DNA of 12,927 nucleotides from Isohypsibius dastychi (taxonomy: Eukaryota > Tardigrada > Eutardigrada > Parachela > Isohypsibiidae). Location of the stretch: contig JAQIWT010001035.1 of the NCBI GenBank assembly GCA_034696485.1, positions 1 to 12,927 on the forward strand, written 5' to 3'. The notes beneath the pieces were generated by a model, which ran no database searches, had not been told where the DNA came from, and was given only the letters and a program-made list of their open reading frames with translations. A program made the translations under genes and the position numbers. Below, piece by piece: positions 12,501 to 12,927 of this stretch (the first letter of the stretch is position 1; each line of letters begins with the position of its first letter).

Positions 12501-12927
12501 TCTCATCATCACCACTTTGATCATCCTCCGACGTATAGTCCTCTTCATCATCCTCCTCGCCAATCTCTTCATCTTCCCCACTCTCACATTCATGTTCTTC
12601 ATCTTCTTCTTCCTCTCCGCAATATTGATCGTCATCATCTTCTTCATCCCCCTCTTCCTCTTCGTCATCTTCCTCCTCTTCATCCGAGGATAGTTCCATT
12701 CCGGCTGTACAGTGGATATTCTCGCAGTTGGTACATGGTGTTGCATAGTTGGTATAATCCCCCTTGGACTGTCCAGGCTTCTTCGCTGCTCCCGATACGG
12801 ACAGTTCCCCCTGATTCTGTCAAAGACATTTAGCTCAAATACCGAACCTTATTAACTCTTCAGTAACTGAGTGATCTTTTGACCGATTGTGACTAACCAG
12901 AGCCTTTTCGGCTCTGCCTGGTCTTAT
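3425..12927 (-). CDS. ANKHD1: ANKHD1/Mask-type ankyrin-repeat and KH-domain protein, 5' end outside window
   Basis: Orthologues (Drosophila mask, human ANKHD1 and ANKRD17) are large scaffolds acting in receptor tyrosine kinase and Hippo/Yorkie signalling, and they can bind RNA through the KH domain. Exons, 5' to 3': 12927-12898 (partial), 12816-12495, 12399-12194, 12136-11992, 11939-11635, 11530-11278, 11081-10944, 10846-10508, 10035-9738, 7540-7330, 7263-7088, 6977-6510, 6383-5043, 4897-4192, 4075-3812, 3544-3425. Every junction is GT-AG and phase-consistent. The total is 5322 nt, giving 1773 residues plus TAA. Layout by visible residue: acidic tract 51-117, helical linker about 140-215, cysteine pairs about 395-460, ten ankyrin repeats about 547-883, Lys-rich helix about 915-963, KH about 1180-1245, then a Ser/Pro/Asn-rich tail. 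Identity rests on near-exact family motifs, including KLGIAPLMLAAMNGH, IETNRNTALTLACFQGR and IRNKKGSSPLWLA, on the helix after the repeats, and on GWREVV before the KH domain. The first ankyrin block of the family (about 15 repeats) is not in the window and probably lies upstream. Confidence 0.93.
3790..3795 (-). terminator. Intronic poly(A) signal AATAAA
   Basis: The last intron of the ANKHD1-like gene (3811-3545) opens with GTA AGG AAA TAA. Read-through therefore adds only VRK and then stops (3802-3800). AATAAA follows 4 nt later on the - strand. Stop codon and poly(A) signal together suggest a shorter transcript ending inside this intron. Confidence 0.5.
5540..5737 (-). other. KH domain of the ANKHD1-like protein
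   Basis: Visible residues about 1180-1245 form a type I KH domain, a single-stranded RNA or DNA binding fold. It begins RFRVPTAAIARIIGKGG, with the GKGG loop at 1193-1196, continues NINAIRASTCAHIEIE, and ends in an ITLKGTGEAVAEAYHII strand-helix unit. It is preceded by SDGWREVV, corresponding to EEGWKEVV in human ANKHD1, and followed by NPDRDLDDLM, corresponding to DPAKELEDLI. All elements of the fold are present in one exon (6383-5043). Confidence 0.92.
7548..8006 (+). pseudogene. Coding-like + strand frame with one internal stop, antisense within the intron
   Basis: From ATG 7548 the frame is open for 73 codons to TAA 7767-7769, then open again in the same frame for 78 codons to TGA 8004-8006. 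Two long open stretches in one frame over 450 bp of AT-rich intron are more than expected by chance, although the + strand is poor in G here, which lowers the stop frequency. A 45-nt GT-AG segment (7764-7808, GTATAA to TTTCAAG) covers the stop and would keep the frame, giving 136 residues, but 45 nt is slightly below the shortest intron seen here. The text is rich in Asn, Phe, Ile and Pro with no recognised motif. It may be a small gene, a decayed insertion or chance. Confidence 0.25.
8079..8783 (-). CDS. Intronless nested gene, unknown cysteine-containing protein
   Basis: One 234-codon ORF from ATG 8783-8781 to TAA 8081-8079 lies wholly inside a 2.2-kb intron of the ANKHD1-like gene, on the same strand. 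I chose this ATG because an upstream in-frame stop sits at 8810-8808 and no other ATG lies between. I recognise no family. Visible features are an N-terminal cysteine cluster (Cys3, 5, 6, 12 in MSCRCCKKSGRC), a long amphipathic helical centre (about 15-125), a CSNCTEC motif (Cys134, 137, 140), a Ser/Thr run (153-163) and an acidic tail (about 190-215) ending FAWKSFVDEFV. The Cys groups could bind a metal, which is inference. The single-exon structure inside an intron suggests a retrocopy or a young gene. It has no clear AATAAA downstream and no TATA box upstream on its strand. Antisense frames of 72-88 codons overlap but are shorter and fragmented. Confidence 0.6.
   Translation of the reverse strand: MSCRCCKKSGRCSYTFSLFERFLNDVDVYLIERIMKLDPEHFLNQNLLRLNQRMVDMRMFILREFWIYPNGDGVFLCSFQVFLQSMQQIHLRTAPLNDLMKFLSCLDKFFEEYELMMEEVKKIAQKSHSKGGYCSNCTECQKENVANSANCYSSSTTTTTTSSGGRVHFQVAMGSNKTSSECSVSVAFNMDELSESDEPPPLMDDFGDEFDKMEDCLRGAMGDFAWKSFVDEFV
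8850..9085. repeat. TTCCA/TCCAATT-rich degenerate repeat DNA
   Basis: Variants of TTCCAGTTCCAA and TTCCAATTCCA recur (near 8909, 8935, 9035, 9048, 9070), mixed with their complement AATGGA(A). The pattern resembles the GGAATTGGAA-rich ends of some arthropod and other invertebrate DNA transposons, but no terminal inverted repeats or transposase could be defined. A TATATAAA at 9062-9069 on the + strand falls inside it. Confidence 0.4.
9355..9535. repeat. Strongly AT-rich low-complexity block
   Basis: About 180 bp consist almost only of A and T. They include an imperfect direct duplication of about 21 bp with a 26-bp offset (9424-9444 and 9450-9470), rich in AAATTATTAAT and its complement. It sits mid-intron, upstream of the nested gene. 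It may be a decayed simple repeat or a mobile-element remnant. Confidence 0.75.
10036..10507. other. Intron of the ANKHD1-like gene, AT-rich, with an inverted repeat
   Basis: This 472-nt intron joins KDKKG to GWTALGY. The donor GTGCGAG is weaker than others in the gene, and the acceptor is CTGTTTAG. No gene is seen in it. The right half (10300-10440) is very AT-rich and holds a perfect 9-bp inverted repeat, TTTGATATT (10365-10373) with AATATCAAA (10383-10391). Confidence 0.8.
12495..12699 (-). other. Extreme acidic tract in the ANKHD1-like protein
   Basis: Visible residues 51-117 are dominated by Glu and Asp, with runs such as SSDEEEEDDEEEEGDEEDDD and few other residues. It is encoded by a GAA/GAG/GAT-rich low-complexity stretch seen as TCTTC/TCATC repeats on the + strand. 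Just before it lie PCTNCENIHC and a basic AKKPGQSKG segment. Tracts like this often bind basic proteins, and the repeat DNA makes length variation likely. Confidence 0.85.
12817..12927 (-). other. Partial first visible exon and its intron
   Basis: Bases 12927-12898 read IRPGRAEKAL in phase 0, followed by a GTTAGT donor. An 81-nt intron ends in GCTAAATGTCTTTGACAG, with a branch-point-like CTAAA near the acceptor. The next exon is in the same phase and has a stop just upstream of its acceptor, so an upstream exon is required or the start must be an internal ATG (12699). The gene therefore very probably continues beyond the window. Confidence 0.65.
12898..12916. other. Seven-bp stem-loop at the first visible exon edge
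   Basis: CAGAGCC (12898-12904) pairs with GGCTCTG (12910-12916) across a 5-nt loop. On the - strand this hairpin ends exactly at the proposed 5' splice site (CTG then GTTAGT from 12897), so in RNA it could partly mask that donor. Confidence 0.4.

Overview
The window is nuclear DNA from an invertebrate metazoan. It is AT-rich between genes, its genes are split by many short GT-AG introns (mostly 50 to 160 nt), and it carries two clearly eukaryotic genes in convergent orientation. The lineage cannot be fixed from this sequence. The end of the GAPDH protein ([10 protein letters not shown]) is a little flatworm-like, but that is only a hint.

Left part, + strand: bases 1-129 may be the 3' end of an unidentified gene. 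About 1 kb of non-coding DNA follows, with a perfect 10-bp inverted repeat 115 bp before the next start codon. Then comes a complete nine-exon GAPDH gene (1197-2792) with an AATAAA signal. Its exons join in frame to 1005 nt, giving 334 residues with an intact active site.

Middle: the 630-bp gap between the converging genes has little function visible, apart from a short, interrupted coding-like stretch (2963-3262).

Right part, - strand: from 12927 down to 3425 lies most of an ANKHD1/Mask-type gene (ankyrin repeats plus one KH domain). I reconstructed 16 exons with consistent phases, giving 1773 visible residues plus a stop. The 5' end runs off the window. In order the protein has a very acidic exon, a linker with cysteine pairs and helices, ten ankyrin repeats matching the second ankyrin block of the human protein, a Lys-rich helix, a KH domain with a GKGG loop, and a low-complexity C-terminus. 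The last exon (3544-3425) is short. If the intron before it is retained, translation stops at once and a poly(A) signal follows 4 nt later, so two C-termini are likely.

A 2.2-kb intron of this gene (9737-7541) holds a probable intronless nested gene on the same strand (8783-8079, 234 residues, no recognised family). It also holds an opposite-strand coding-like frame (7548-8006), TTCCA-rich repeat DNA and a strongly AT-rich block. GAPDH is a glycolytic enzyme and ANKHD1/Mask is a signalling and RNA-binding scaffold, so no functional link between them is implied.
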